DNA of 64,000 bases from Halomonas sp. Bachu 37 (GTDB lineage Bacteria; Pseudomonadota; Gammaproteobacteria; Pseudomonadales; Halomonadaceae), in NCBI RefSeq assembly GCF_039691755.1, contig NZ_CP137552.1, positions 682,001 to 746,000 of the forward strand. Reading direction: 5' to 3'. A model generated the notes under the pieces. The model saw nothing but the letters and a program-made list of their open reading frames with translations, made no database searches and was not told the origin of the DNA. Of the stretch, positions 9,401 to 17,461 are shown in pieces. Position 1 is the stretch's first letter. Each line of letters opens with the position of its first letter. The position numbers were made by a program, and so were the translations under genes.

Positions 9401-9651
9401 TCGAGGCTGTACTGCTGGAGCAGCTCGTCGATGGTGTCGACGGCGGTATCCATCTGGCGTACATCGCGAATCAACTCGGCGGTGTGCTTCTCGATGCGGG
9501 CGAAATCTTCGCGATCCGTATCCAGCAACTTGATTAGCTCATTGACATAAGTGTCTTCATCGACCACGTAATGGTCGCTGACTTGTGCCATCAGTGTGTC
9601 GAGGTCGGTTTGCCAGGTGGCAGAGTCACGTAGTTTCTTGGCGTTGAGCAT
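6460..9651 (-). CDS. putA: Bifunctional proline dehydrogenase / glutamate-semialdehyde dehydrogenase PutA
   Basis: 1063 aa. It oxidises proline to glutamate in two steps. The FAD-dependent proline dehydrogenase barrel occupies roughly residues 80-480 (TIDAEEVDRLEISLEVF, RLVKGAYWDSEIK, FATHNAHTV). The NAD-dependent aldehyde dehydrogenase covers roughly 560-1040, with catalytic Cys in SAGQRCSALRVL and Glu in VAETGGMNAM. There is no N-terminal ribbon-helix-helix DNA-binding domain, so this is a short, non-autoregulatory PutA. Start ATG at 9651 (MLNAKKLRDS) fits the family better than the longer open frame. The neighbouring AraC-type gene probably supplies regulation. Confidence 0.95.
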   Translation of the reverse strand: MLNAKKLRDSATWQTDLDTLMAQVSDHYVVDEDTYVNELIKLLDTDREDFARIEKHTAELIRDVRQMDTAVDTIDELLQQYSLDTHEGLMLMCLAEAMLRIPDSATADALIEDKLGPADWKAHVGKSESWLVNASTWGLLMTGHVLKLDHPREGQPASFINRMVNRMGEPVIRRAMYEAMKIMGKQFVLGRDINEALKRSKPLFDKGYTYSYDMLGEAARTRDDAKRYFDDYSRAIEQVGKTCKSLSDKTPAPSVSIKLSALHPRYEFGRREQVLVELVDTVNQLVTKARSLGVALTIDAEEVDRLEISLEVFRAIYEGEAAKGWGHFGLVVQAYSKRALPTLHYLNRLADKQGDEIPLRLVKGAYWDSEIKESQQLGVDGYPVFTRKACTDVAYLACAQFLLSDDTQGRIFPQFATHNAHTVTTILELANHGSRPFEFQRLHGMGEALYEAALTRAPKGTYCRIYAPVGAHKDLLPYLVRRLLENGANSSFVHQLVDPEVPVEWLCQHPVDSLRQYKTLSNPNIPLPRDIYGPERRNSRGVNLNVRSHYEPLMTQMAGFMDTTYRAKPLLAFEVADDAAQTKRVTSPFDRRQEVGSIQWTTKEQAGKALDAAWAAFPRWEATPVAERAAILRRLGDLMEEHMAELMTLCSREGGKLLTDGVDEIKEAVDFCRYYAMRAEQMFGEITELPGPTGESNRLMMGGKGVFAAISPWNFPVAIFCGQVVATAVAGNTVLAKPAEQTSIVAHRVIELLYEAGMPRDVVQLLPGDGPTVGSVLTSDTRITGVVFTGGTDTAQIINRALAARESAPLPTLVAETGGMNAMIVDSTALPEQVVVDVIQSAFQSAGQRCSALRVLYLQDDVADRVIEILKGAMAELHIGDPRDLGTDVGPVIDEDARQGLKAHIDKLKSENRLVAETSLSAEHTEHGTFIAPAAFVIDSIDALEREQFGPILHIVRYKSHELEKVINDINGRGYGLTFGVHSRNESFAAEIAQKMRAGNIYINRNIIGAVVGVQPFGGLGLSGTGPKAGGPNYLLRFATEKTITNNTAALGGNASLLALGDE

Positions 9652-9814
9652 CGAAGCCCCCGAGAGTCTAAGCAATAACGGAAAGGTGTTACCGGGCGCT
9701 ATGCCCAAGTTAACGGTTGAATGTAGAGGGCGGAGCCGTTGACTGCATGTCGGTTCCGCGTCAAAACATGTCGAATTCGTGGCAAGCGTCGTAAGTTTAC
9801 GACTTTAGTAGAGC

Positions 9815-10645
9815 CTACAGGCGTGCCAGACGGTTCGTGAATTGTGGCGAAATTACCGCTTCGCCTAGCGGATGAGCCTGTGCTTCCCGGCGTAATTGAC
9901 GAGGTGACAGGCCATAGCTGCGCCGAAAGGCATGGGAAAGCGAGCTTTGATTGGCAAATCCCGTCTGCAAGGCGATGTCGGCCAATGGCGTGCGGCTATT
10001 CAGCAGTAGTTGTCGAGCGGCATCCAGGCGCTTGCGCTTGACGTATTGCCAGGGCGACAGCCCGGTCTGGGCGCGGAAGCAACTGGTGAAATGCGCTTCA
10101 CTCAAGCAGGCCAGACGGGCCAGGTCGGCGACACGAAGCTCCTCGGCCAGGTGCTGGTGAATGTAGCGATTCAAGAGCGGCATATCCAGGCGGTTGCGGC
10201 TGCCTGGCGTGTCCCCCAGGCGCGCCTTGAGTGAGCCGAGAAGCGTGGCGGCCAGACGATCCTGCTGCAGCATGCCGGCTCCCTGGAAACCGCCTTGTTG
10301 CTGATCGAGCTCCATCTCGACGAACGCCAGGTAGTGGCGTAGCGCGTTATCCAGCGTGAAGAAACGCGGGGCGTCGAACAGGGCCACCAGCTCGCGGTGC
10401 TCCCCAGTAAGGGCGGGGGCGTCTTCGGGAAGGTCGAGAATCAGTTGGCGATTGTGACCGCTGCCCGAATAGTAGTGCTCGTGGTTGGCGGGAACGATAC
10501 AGCCCGAAAAGGCATCCACGTGTCCGCCCAGGCCCTCGATTTCAAACTCCGCGGTTCCACTCAGGGTAATGACTACCTGATGGAAATCATGCGCATGATG
10601 CTGGGTGGCACGCGCAAGGGGAATCTGACGAATGATGCTGGGCAT
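9815..10645 (-). CDS. AraC family transcriptional regulator, probable regulator of putAP (PruR-like)
   Basis: 276 aa. The N-terminal cupin-like sensing domain starts with HAHDFHQVVITLSGTAEFEIEG. Two C-terminal helix-turn-helix units occupy about residues 170-265 (ELRVADLARLACLSEAHFTSCFRA and the second motif ending FANQSSLSHAFRRSYGLSPRQLRR, both typical of AraC). ATG at 10645 has AGGAG at seven bases. It lies immediately upstream of putA on the same strand. In Pseudomonas an AraC-type protein (PruR) activates putA and putP. The short PutA here cannot repress itself, which makes the same assignment likely, though it is inferred from position. Confidence 0.88.
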   Translation of the reverse strand: MPSIIRQIPLARATQHHAHDFHQVVITLSGTAEFEIEGLGGHVDAFSGCIVPANHEHYYSGSGHNRQLILDLPEDAPALTGEHRELVALFDAPRFFTLDNALRHYLAFVEMELDQQQGGFQGAGMLQQDRLAATLLGSLKARLGDTPGSRNRLDMPLLNRYIHQHLAEELRVADLARLACLSEAHFTSCFRAQTGLSPWQYVKRKRLDAARQLLLNSRTPLADIALQTGFANQSSLSHAFRRSYGLSPRQLRREAQAHPLGEAVISPQFTNRLARL

Positions 10646-10679
10646 GGGGCAGCTCCTGAAAAACCGCGCGCAAGTGGAT

Positions 10680-11039
10680 CTAGCGTGAGCGCAAGGCGGT
10701 ATGTGCCGCCAGGTGATCGCGTAGTGCTTGCAGTTCGGCCTGTCCGTCCGCATTGAGCAGGGGCTTGCCCTGGGCGATCTGCCAATGGCGGCCATGGGTT
10801 TCCATCAAGTGGGCGGCCCGACGGCGGATGCCATTGAGGTATTCATCGTGGCGGATGGGATAATCGATGATGGTATTCCACTCCGTTTCGCTCACCTCGC
10901 TGGAAAGCGCCTTGTCGAACAGCACCAGCAGATCCTTGGGCTCGGTGCGGTAGCGCGGTGTGCTGGTGCTCATCAAGATGATCACCATGCCGCCTACTAC
11001 CAGTAAACACACCCCGAAGACCAGAAAAAACAGCGCCAT
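10680..11039 (-). CDS. Small hypothetical protein with an N-terminal membrane anchor
   Basis: 119 aa. Residues 1-24 (MALFFLVFGVCLLVVGGMVIILM) form one strong transmembrane helix; the remainder is a soluble, charged domain (DLLVLFDKALSSEVSETEWN, GIRRRAAHLMETHGRHW). No family recognised. It ends 35 bp before the AraC-family gene on the same strand and may be cotranscribed with it. The fit of composition and a clean membrane anchor support a real gene; its role cannot be told from the sequence. Confidence 0.65.
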   Translation of the reverse strand: MALFFLVFGVCLLVVGGMVIILMSTSTPRYRTEPKDLLVLFDKALSSEVSETEWNTIIDYPIRHDEYLNGIRRRAAHLMETHGRHWQIAQGKPLLNADGQAELQALRDHLAAHTALRSR

Positions 11040-11279
11040 TCATTCGCTCCGTGTTACTTGGATTGCAGCTTGGATGCATCTCATTCCACTGACGACAAGT
11101 ATACGCCTGGTTGGGTTCGAGACGAAGTTTTCGCATTTTTCGCGAACTTTTTCTGCTTCAAGTGTCTGAAGTGATACAGGCAACACAGCGATAGCAGTCG
11201 CTAGGGTTGTTGCTCTGGCTTTTGTTTTCGATCCCTTGTTTCCGCTGCTCTTGTGAGTGGCGGTTTTTTTTGTCTTCAT
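11040..11279 (-). CDS. Doubtful small basic ORF in the 11.04-11.37 kb gap
   Basis: 79 aa, starting with a strikingly basic segment (MKTKKTATHKSSGNKGSKTKA) and followed by a mildly hydrophobic stretch and a Cys/Arg-containing tail. There is only a weak GGGG before the ATG and no recognised family. It abuts the next gene exactly (stop at 11040, next ATG at 11039). It could be a small real protein or a chance frame. Apart from this I see nothing else coding between 11040 and 11367. Confidence 0.25.
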   Translation of the reverse strand: MKTKKTATHKSSGNKGSKTKARATTLATAIAVLPVSLQTLEAEKVREKCENFVSNPTRRILVVSGMRCIQAAIQVTRSE

Positions 11280-11367
11280 CCCCGGCTTGTAAGGCGCCAG
11301 CTCATTTGCGCGCTCTTACAGTTCTATATCATCGGACTTGCGGTCGTGAGAGCGTATCGAAGGAAAG

Positions 11368-11775
11368 CTAGTGGCGTCGGATCAGCAGCAGCGCGTTCAG
11401 TACATCACGCCTTGTGACGATACCCAGCAGCCGGCCCTGGGTCACTACCGGATAGACCTTGGGTCTGAGCCCGTTCATCTCCTGGGCGAGGTCGGTAATG
11501 CTCTTGTTGGGGCCTACCGAGACCACTTCGTGACGCATCAGCTCTTTCACCAACGGGGCTTCGTCATCGTGATATACACTTCCTAATACCTTGCTCAGGA
11601 CGTCCTGTTCGGAGATGAAACCGATCAAGCGGTCATGAGTATCGACCACGGGTACGCCTGGCAGCCGGTGCAATGCCAGGCCCTGGGCCAGCGTGGTGAT
11701 GGAAGTCTCGGGCAAGACCCGATAGCAGTCACGGGACATGATGTCTTGCACGGTTTCGGGGGTCTTCGGGATCAT
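11368..11775 (-). CDS. Tandem CBS-domain protein
   Basis: 135 aa made almost wholly of two CBS motifs. The first covers about residues 8-65 (VQDIMSRDCYRVLPETSI to LIGFISEQDVLSKVLG), the second about 75-132 (VKELMRHEVVSVGPNKSI to LLGIVTRRDVLNALLLI). Stand-alone CBS pairs bind adenine nucleotides and act as energy sensors or regulators of partner proteins; the partner is unknown here. Flanked by non-coding DNA on both sides, so probably a single-gene transcript. Confidence 0.88.
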   Translation of the reverse strand: MIPKTPETVQDIMSRDCYRVLPETSITTLAQGLALHRLPGVPVVDTHDRLIGFISEQDVLSKVLGSVYHDDEAPLVKELMRHEVVSVGPNKSITDLAQEMNGLRPKVYPVVTQGRLLGIVTRRDVLNALLLIRRH

Positions 11776-11928
11776 GATCGCGCTCCTTGAAAAAGCCCAG
11801 CGATACTCTTCACTGTAGGTTATTCATGGGCTAAGCACGCATCGAGGCAGAGAGGGTTTTCAACGCTCTGGCGACGGCGCAGTTCAACTCGGCGACGGCA
11901 CTATTCAGTTAGTAGGAGGTAGGTTCAG

Positions 11929-12183
11929 ATGGATGCACGCGAATATCTCAACCGCAAGGGAGTCACGCAGGAGAGCGATCCCGATCGTCCCAATACCCTG
12001 GAGGAAAAGGCGTGGGAGCGGGCGCGGGGAGCAGGCAACCACCGGCCGAAATCGGGTACGCCCCACGACTGGGAAGATTGGGAACGTCACCATGACGACC
12101 TGGCCGAAGGCGCTGAATCGCTCGATCAGAAGATCGACAAGGAAGCTCACCGTGAGGCGCTTGAGCATAAGAAGCAAGAATGA
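11929..12183 (+). CDS. Small, highly charged hypothetical protein (84 aa)
   Basis: A hydrophilic polypeptide starting MDAREYLNRKGVTQESDPDRPNTL, with Trp residues spaced in charged surroundings (EEKAWERARG, HDWEDWERHHDD) and ending in a Glu/Lys/His-rich helix. No signal peptide or membrane span. It starts after an AGGAGGTAGG-type ribosome binding site. I do not recognise the family. The composition (acidic, low hydrophobicity) suggests a partly disordered cytoplasmic protein. Low GC deviation and a strong ribosome binding site support expression. Confidence 0.65.
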   Translation: MDAREYLNRKGVTQESDPDRPNTLEEKAWERARGAGNHRPKSGTPHDWEDWERHHDDLAEGAESLDQKIDKEAHREALEHKKQE

Positions 12184-12254
12184 GGAAAGGCTTGGCAAGA
12201 GTGGCTTAGGCGGTATACTCATCAGTAAACCAATTAACTGATAGAGGTTTACTG

Positions 12255-13121
12255 ATGGGTCGGCTTGTTGGCGTTACGTTGCTCTGGGCATTCTCCTTTT
12301 CATTGATCGGGGTATATCTCGCCGGTCAGGTGGACAGCTACTTTGCGGTATTGCTACGCGTGGCCTTGGCTGCCCTGGTGTTCTTGCCGCTGCTGCGTCC
12401 TGGCTTGCTTGCCAGTCGACAGCGACTGGCGCTGATGGCGCTAGGGGCCGTGCAGCTTGGGTTGATGTACATCTTCTTCTATCAATCCTTCCTTTTGCTG
12501 AGCGTGCCGGAAGTGTTGCTGTTCACCATCTTCACGCCGGTATATATCGCGCTGCTCGATGATCTGCTGTTCAAGCGTTTTACGCCGATCTACCTGCTGA
12601 CCGCCTTGCTGGCGGTGATAGGAGCCGGAGTGATTCGGTACGACAGCGTGAATAACGAATTCTGGCTGGGCTTTGTGGTGGTGCAAGGCGCGAACCTGTG
12701 TTTCGCCCTGGGCCAGGTGGGGTATCGGCGCCTGGCGGCCGAGTTGCCGGAAAACCTACCTTGGCACAATGTCTTCGGCTGGTTCTTCATCGGCGCTCTG
12801 CTGGTGGCTCTGCCGGCGTTTTTGCTGCTGGGCAATACTGCTGCGTTGCCATCGACACCGGTGCAGTGGGGGGTGCTGGCGTGGCTGGGGCTGGCGGCGT
12901 CAGGAGGCGGCTACTTCATCTGGAATCAAGGAGCCACCCAGGTGGATGCGGGCACATTGGCGATCATGAATAACGCCCTGATTCCCGCAGGGCTATTGGT
13001 CAATCTGGTGATATGGAATCGCGAGGCGGATCTGAGCCGCCTGCTGCTGGGCGCATTGATCATGGCGGGTTCGCTATGGCTCAACCACTGGTGGGTGAAG
13101 CGGCGGATGGTACCGGCATAG
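12255..13121 (+). CDS. DMT superfamily transporter (EamA domain)
   Basis: 288 aa with ten hydrophobic segments arranged as two EamA repeats (about residues 4-130 and 140-280). Features include an N-terminal MGRLVGVTLLWAFSFSLIG and the second-half motif GAALVSLPAF-like loop, here GALLVALPAFLLLG, then WNQGATQVDAGTLAIMNNALIP. These inner-membrane proteins export or import small metabolites such as amino acids; the substrate cannot be told. An AGAGG precedes the ATG. No partner gene indicates a pathway. Confidence 0.85.
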   Translation: MGRLVGVTLLWAFSFSLIGVYLAGQVDSYFAVLLRVALAALVFLPLLRPGLLASRQRLALMALGAVQLGLMYIFFYQSFLLLSVPEVLLFTIFTPVYIALLDDLLFKRFTPIYLLTALLAVIGAGVIRYDSVNNEFWLGFVVVQGANLCFALGQVGYRRLAAELPENLPWHNVFGWFFIGALLVALPAFLLLGNTAALPSTPVQWGVLAWLGLAASGGGYFIWNQGATQVDAGTLAIMNNALIPAGLLVNLVIWNREADLSRLLLGALIMAGSLWLNHWWVKRRMVPA

Positions 13122-13184
13122 CCCGGTTTGCTCGCTGGGCCGGGTGTCCGCATAATGGCCGTTGATTCGCCAGAGATTCGAGGT

Positions 13185-14120
13185 ATGTCAAGAAGCGTTG
13201 CGCATTCTCCGCCGGCCGCCAGCTCGTCCCGGCCGGCACAACGGCCTTTCGCGACTATCGGCCTGATCGGGCGGCTGGGTAGTGACAAGGTCGTCGATTC
13301 CCTCGAGCGGCTTGTTCGTTACCTGGTGCGAGACGGCTACGAGGTGATCATAGAGGACCGCACGGCAACGGTACTGCCGGGCCACGGGCAGGTTGAAGCC
13401 AGCCGCCGTATGCTCGGCCAGCGCTGCGACCTGGTGATCGTGGTGGGAGGAGACGGCAGTCTTCTCGGCGCCGCCCGGGCGCTGTGTCACAGCGGAACCT
13501 TGATTCTCGGTGTCAATCGCGGGCGGCTGGGGTTTCTTACCGATATTTCCCCGGACGAGCTGGAAACCCGTGTCGGTGAAGTGTTGGCGGGGGAGTACGA
13601 GCTGGAGGAGCGTTTTCTGCTGGACGCCGAACTCTATCGCAATGGCGTCTCGGTAGGAAACGGCGATGCCTTGAACGAGGTTGTGGTACATCCTGGCAAG
13701 GCGGTACGCATGATCGAGTTCGAACTCTTCATCGATGGCCAGTTCGTCTACAGCCAGCGCAGCGATGGCTTGATCATTGCCACTCCCACTGGTTCCACGG
13801 CCTACGCGCTCTCTGGCGGTGGTCCGATCATGGACCCCAAGCTTGACGTGATTACCCTGGTGCCGATGTTCCCGCATACGCTTTCCAGTCGGCCCATCGT
13901 GATCGATGCGGCAAGCGAGATTCGGGTCCACATCGGCGAAACCAACCAGACCTATCCCCATGTCAGCTGCGACGGCCAGACCCGCGTGGTGGCCAAGCCG
14001 GACGACGTGCTGGTGATACGGCGCAAGCCGCAGCGTGTCCAGTTGGTGCACCCAGTGGGCCATAACTTCTACGAGGTCCTGCGTAGCAAGCTGGGCTGGA
14101 GCAGCCGCCTGGGGGATTGA
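13185..14120 (+). CDS. nadK: NAD(+) kinase
   Basis: About 311 aa. It phosphorylates NAD to NADP in the cytoplasm. The family signature GGDGSLLGAAR is present near residue 86, as is NRGRLGFLTDI, and the C-terminal ATP/NAD region GLIIATPTGSTAYALSGGGPI is intact (the Asp-Gly and Ser-Gly-Gly elements). The open frame runs upstream to 13128; ATGs at 13155 and 13185 are both possible. I prefer 13185 because it gives a length closer to other NadK proteins, though the ribosome binding site is weak. A metallophosphoesterase gene begins two bases after the stop, so the two are probably cotranscribed. Confidence 0.93.
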   Translation: MSRSVAHSPPAASSSRPAQRPFATIGLIGRLGSDKVVDSLERLVRYLVRDGYEVIIEDRTATVLPGHGQVEASRRMLGQRCDLVIVVGGDGSLLGAARALCHSGTLILGVNRGRLGFLTDISPDELETRVGEVLAGEYELEERFLLDAELYRNGVSVGNGDALNEVVVHPGKAVRMIEFELFIDGQFVYSQRSDGLIIATPTGSTAYALSGGGPIMDPKLDVITLVPMFPHTLSSRPIVIDAASEIRVHIGETNQTYPHVSCDGQTRVVAKPDDVLVIRRKPQRVQLVHPVGHNFYEVLRSKLGWSSRLGD

Positions 14121-14122
14121 AA

Positions 14123-15136
14123 ATGCACGGTCGAACAAGCGGGAAGACGCTGCAAGGCTACGACCTGATAGGCGATGTTCACGGCTGTGGTGCCACCTTG
14201 GCAGCTCTGCTGGAAAAGCTGGGTTATCACCAGCGTGGAGGTGTCTATCGGCATCCCCGGCGCAAGGTGATCTTTCTGGGGGATCTGGTCGATCGTGGGC
14301 CGCGGATTCGCCTGGCAGTGACCATCGCCCGACGCATGGTGGAAGAGGGCGAAGCGTATATCGTCATGGGCAACCACGAATACAATGCGCTGGCCTATTC
14401 CCATCCGGCTCCCGGCAGTGCCGGCCAGCGCTGGTTACGCGAGCATAGTCCCCGGCATAATCGTGTCATTAACGAGACCCTCGAGCAGTATCGTGACCAC
14501 CCGGCGGAGTGGGAGGATGTCCTTGCGTGGTTCATGCGCATTCCGCTATGTCTGGAGCTGGATGGATTGCGTGTCGTTCACGCCTGCTGGGACGAGGCGC
14601 TGATTCGTCGATTTCTCGCCCGCCGTCCCGATGCATGCATGGATAGCGAATTTCTGATCGAATCGGAAACGGCGGGAAGTGAAGCGTTTGAAATCATGGA
14701 TCGTTTGACCCGTGGTACGAACATTCCCTTGCCGCCGGGGATCGAAATCCACTCCGGCGATGGGTTCACCCGGCGTAGCTTTCGTACGCATTTCTGGGCT
14801 GAAGCGCCTAAAACGTGGGGTGATGTGGTCTTTCAGCCCGATAACTTGCCTGGAGAGCTTGAAAGCCACCCCTTGAGTGCCGAGGAGAAGTCGCGCTTGA
14901 GCTACTATGGGCCTGACGAGCCGCCGCTGTTCATTGGCCATTACTGGTGTGAGGGTATTCCCGCATTGCCCACCGGTAACATCGCCTGTCTGGACTACAG
15001 CGCCGTCAAGTATGGTCGCCTGGTTGCCTATCGTTGGAGCGGTGAGACACGCTTGAATGCCGACAATTTCGTATGGCTGCGAGTGCCGCAGGAGGAGCGC
15101 GCCATGCCGCGGCCATGGGAAATCGATTTTGAATAG
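14123..15136 (+). CDS. Metallophosphoesterase (calcineurin-like / PP2A-type phosphatase fold)
   Basis: 337 aa. The metal-binding motifs of the PPP/calcineurin-like family appear in order: GDVHGC near residue 17, GDLVDRGP near residue 55 and GNHEYNAL near residue 85, followed by C-terminal GHYW. The reaction is a phosphoester hydrolysis; the substrate (protein, dinucleoside polyphosphate or other) is unknown. The frame could start at a TTG at 14117 that overlaps nadK, but ATG 14123 is preceded by GGGGGATTG. Close coupling to nadK suggests cotranscription. A strong terminator lies 138 bp downstream. Confidence 0.87.
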   Translation: MHGRTSGKTLQGYDLIGDVHGCGATLAALLEKLGYHQRGGVYRHPRRKVIFLGDLVDRGPRIRLAVTIARRMVEEGEAYIVMGNHEYNALAYSHPAPGSAGQRWLREHSPRHNRVINETLEQYRDHPAEWEDVLAWFMRIPLCLELDGLRVVHACWDEALIRRFLARRPDACMDSEFLIESETAGSEAFEIMDRLTRGTNIPLPPGIEIHSGDGFTRRSFRTHFWAEAPKTWGDVVFQPDNLPGELESHPLSAEEKSRLSYYGPDEPPLFIGHYWCEGIPALPTGNIACLDYSAVKYGRLVAYRWSGETRLNADNFVWLRVPQEERAMPRPWEIDFE

Positions 15137-15273
15137 CGAACCCGGTGCACGATCGATATCGACTTCATGGCAGTGTACAAAATATTACATTATTTTTTTT
15201 AAGCGGGGCTGAACTTCCCGACATACCGGCTATCAGAGTAAGTGTTCCCTTGAATGATCCCTTGCTTTAATTT

Positions 15274-15304
15274 ATCCGGCGGCCCCCTCCGCCGGATTTT
15301 TTTT
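15274..15304 (+). terminator. Intrinsic terminator after the metallophosphoesterase gene
   Basis: Stem ATCCGGCGG / CCGCCGGAT (15274-15297) followed by eight T residues. It closes the nadK-phosphatase unit; the rhomboid gene begins 55 bases later. Confidence 0.9.
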
Positions 15305-15351
15305 GTGCGAAACTTGCGCTTGAATTCTTGTATACCCCGACTGGAGATCCT

Positions 15352-16197
15352 ATGCATCCAGTGATGCTATTGCCCCACGGTGCAGATACGAGCGAGTTGC
15401 GCCAGGCCCTGTGGAAATACCGAATCGGGCATCGAATCACCCAGGAAACCGATGGGCAGCTTCTCTGGATTGCCGATCCAGCAAGGCAGCAGTCCATGCA
15501 GGCGCTGGTGCAGCGCTGGGAGCGCGGCGAACCCCTTGTGCTTGCGGGCCAATCCGCGCCTCGCACTGCTTCCGTGGCCCTGCCTGCGCTGCGCCGTGTT
15601 CCGGTAACGGCGGCGATGATTCTGATTAGCCTCGTCATCTTTGCCTTGGCAGGCGTGTTTGGCGACCAATTGATCGTCGCCTTGACGATTGTGCCGGTGG
15701 GCGTGGAAGGCGGTCGGTTGGCATTCGGTACGCTGATGGAAAGCATGACCTCGGGACAGGTATGGCGGCTTTTGTCACCCGCGTTTCTCCATTTCGGCTG
15801 GATGCACCTGATCTTCAACTTGATGTGGGTGTGGTATTTCGGCCGTCAGGTGGAAGTCATGCAGGGAAGCCGAATCATGTTGCTGCTACTACTGGTAGCT
15901 GGCATCGGCGCGAACCTGGCCCAGTACGCCACGGGAACGGTCCTTTTTGGGGGGATGTCCGGTGTGGTGTATGCGCTCTTGGGCCATGTGTGGTTGATGG
16001 CGTGGCGAGTGCCCCGCAGCGGCTTTTTCGTGCCCCAGATGCTGGTGGTATTCATGCTCGGGTGGATGGTTTTCACCATGACCGACTTTGCCGCCGTGGT
16101 GGGGTTCGGCAACGTGGCAAACGAAGCCCATCTCGGTGGCCTGGTCGTGGGCCTGGCCACGGGCTGGTATCATTCCATGCGATATTCTTCTTCTTGA
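15352..16197 (+). CDS. Rhomboid family intramembrane serine protease
   Basis: 281 aa. An N-terminal soluble domain of about 80 residues is followed by six or so membrane segments. The rhomboid landmarks are HLIFNLMWVWYFGRQ, the catalytic Ser motif GMSGVVYALLGHV, and the catalytic His in EAHLGGLVVGLATGW. It cleaves membrane-anchored substrates within the bilayer; natural substrates are unknown. ATG at 15352 is preceded by GGAG at the right distance; the longer frame begins at a TTG. It is followed by yeaC and a DUF2797 gene on the same strand. Confidence 0.92.
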   Translation: MHPVMLLPHGADTSELRQALWKYRIGHRITQETDGQLLWIADPARQQSMQALVQRWERGEPLVLAGQSAPRTASVALPALRRVPVTAAMILISLVIFALAGVFGDQLIVALTIVPVGVEGGRLAFGTLMESMTSGQVWRLLSPAFLHFGWMHLIFNLMWVWYFGRQVEVMQGSRIMLLLLLVAGIGANLAQYATGTVLFGGMSGVVYALLGHVWLMAWRVPRSGFFVPQMLVVFMLGWMVFTMTDFAAVVGFGNVANEAHLGGLVVGLATGWYHSMRYSSS

Positions 16198-16248
16198 GTA
16201 CCCATTACGAGTACCGTTCTGAGTACCGGTCGCGTACAGGAGTCTGCG

Positions 16249-16530
16249 ATGAGTGACATGACGTTCGACAAAATGATCAGCCAGATGACACCGGAAATCT
16301 ACGCCAGCCTCAAACAAGCGGTGGCTCTGCGCAAATGGCCCGATGGTCGGCGCTTGACGCCGGAACAGACCGAGCTTTGCCTGGAGGCCGTTATGCGTTT
16401 CGAAGTGGAAAACAATGTGCCGCTGGACCAGCGGGTAGGTTACCTGGAGCGGCGTACCTGCGGTGCTGATGCGGCTGGCACGAATGTCACACCGGAAATG
16501 GCTGGCCTGGCCAGGAACGCCGCGGAGTGA
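16249..16530 (+). CDS. yeaC: YeaC family protein (DUF1315)
   Basis: 93 aa with the compact DUF1315 pattern FDKMISQMTPEIYASLKQAV, LRKWPDGRRLTPEQ and a conserved YLER close to the C-terminus. The function of the family is unknown. A ribosome binding site (AGGAG-like) lies before the ATG. The stop overlaps the next gene by 4 bp, which indicates translational coupling with the DUF2797 protein. Confidence 0.85.
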   Translation: MSDMTFDKMISQMTPEIYASLKQAVALRKWPDGRRLTPEQTELCLEAVMRFEVENNVPLDQRVGYLERRTCGADAAGTNVTPEMAGLARNAAE

Positions 16531-17354
16531 GTGAAGCGATAGAAGGGTGCCTGGTGAAAATGGCGGCTGAGGTGAAGCCCGGCGGCGAGGTGGCCTATAC
16601 CCTGCGCGCGGGGGACCATCGTCTGCCGCTCAACGAACGCGTCGGTACGCCCTTGTCGCTGGAGTGGAGCGGGGCGATTGCCTGCACGAACTGTGGTCGC
16701 GCCACGCGCAAGAGTTTCGGCCAGGGGCACTGTTATCCGTGTTTCAAGCGACTGGCGCAGTGCGATACCTGCATCGTCAAGCCGGAAACCTGCCACTACC
16801 ACCAGGGAACTTGCCGGGAGCCGCAGTGGGGGGAGCGGTTCTGCTTTCAGCCTCATGTGGTCTATCTTGCCAACTCATCGGGGCTCAAGGTCGGAATCAC
16901 CCGCAAGACGCAGATGCCGACGCGCTGGCTGGATCAGGGTGCCATCCAGGCGCTGCCGATCCTCGAAGTCGATACGCGGTTGCAGTCGGGCCTGGTCGAG
17001 ATGCTGTTCAAGGAGCAGGTTGCCGATCGCACCAATTGGCGAGCCATGCTCAAGGGGGCGGTCGCGGAGATCGACCTGGAGGCCGAGCGCAGGCATTTGC
17101 TCGCCCTGCTGGCACCAGGGCTTGCCCAGTTGCGTGAACGCTTCGGCAGCGAGGCGGTGAAGGAAATCGTGAATCCGGTACTCCGTTTTCACTATCCCGT
17201 CCAGACGTTTCCCACCAAGGTGGTGTCGCACAACTTCGACAAGCAGCCTAAGGTCAGCGGCACCCTGATGGGAATAAAAGGTCAGTACCTGATGCTGGAT
17301 AGCGGCGTGATAAACCTGCGTAAGTTTACCGGCTATGAAGTGCGTGTAAGATAA
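16527..17354 (+). CDS. DUF2797 family protein with Cys motifs
   Basis: 275 aa. The N-terminal half carries pairs of Cys residues: ACTNCGRATRKSFGQGHCYPC (split CTNC and CYPC), then CDTCIVKPETCHYHQGTC, suggesting a metal-binding fold. The mid part VVYLANSSGLKVGITRKTQMPTRW resembles a GIY-YIG-like strand pattern, but I cannot confirm that from sequence. No biochemical role is assigned for the family. Its 4-bp overlap with yeaC makes cotranslation likely. Confidence 0.82.
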   Translation: MSEAIEGCLVKMAAEVKPGGEVAYTLRAGDHRLPLNERVGTPLSLEWSGAIACTNCGRATRKSFGQGHCYPCFKRLAQCDTCIVKPETCHYHQGTCREPQWGERFCFQPHVVYLANSSGLKVGITRKTQMPTRWLDQGAIQALPILEVDTRLQSGLVEMLFKEQVADRTNWRAMLKGAVAEIDLEAERRHLLALLAPGLAQLRERFGSEAVKEIVNPVLRFHYPVQTFPTKVVSHNFDKQPKVSGTLMGIKGQYLMLDSGVINLRKFTGYEVRVR

Positions 17355-17461
17355 TTTCGCGGGCCTGGAGGATAGTGGCCTTGCGATAACGAAGTGCTAA
17401 GGTAAGGTTACTCAACGTTGCGAGTAACCGATCATGCTGATGTCAACGCAAGGATGCTGCG

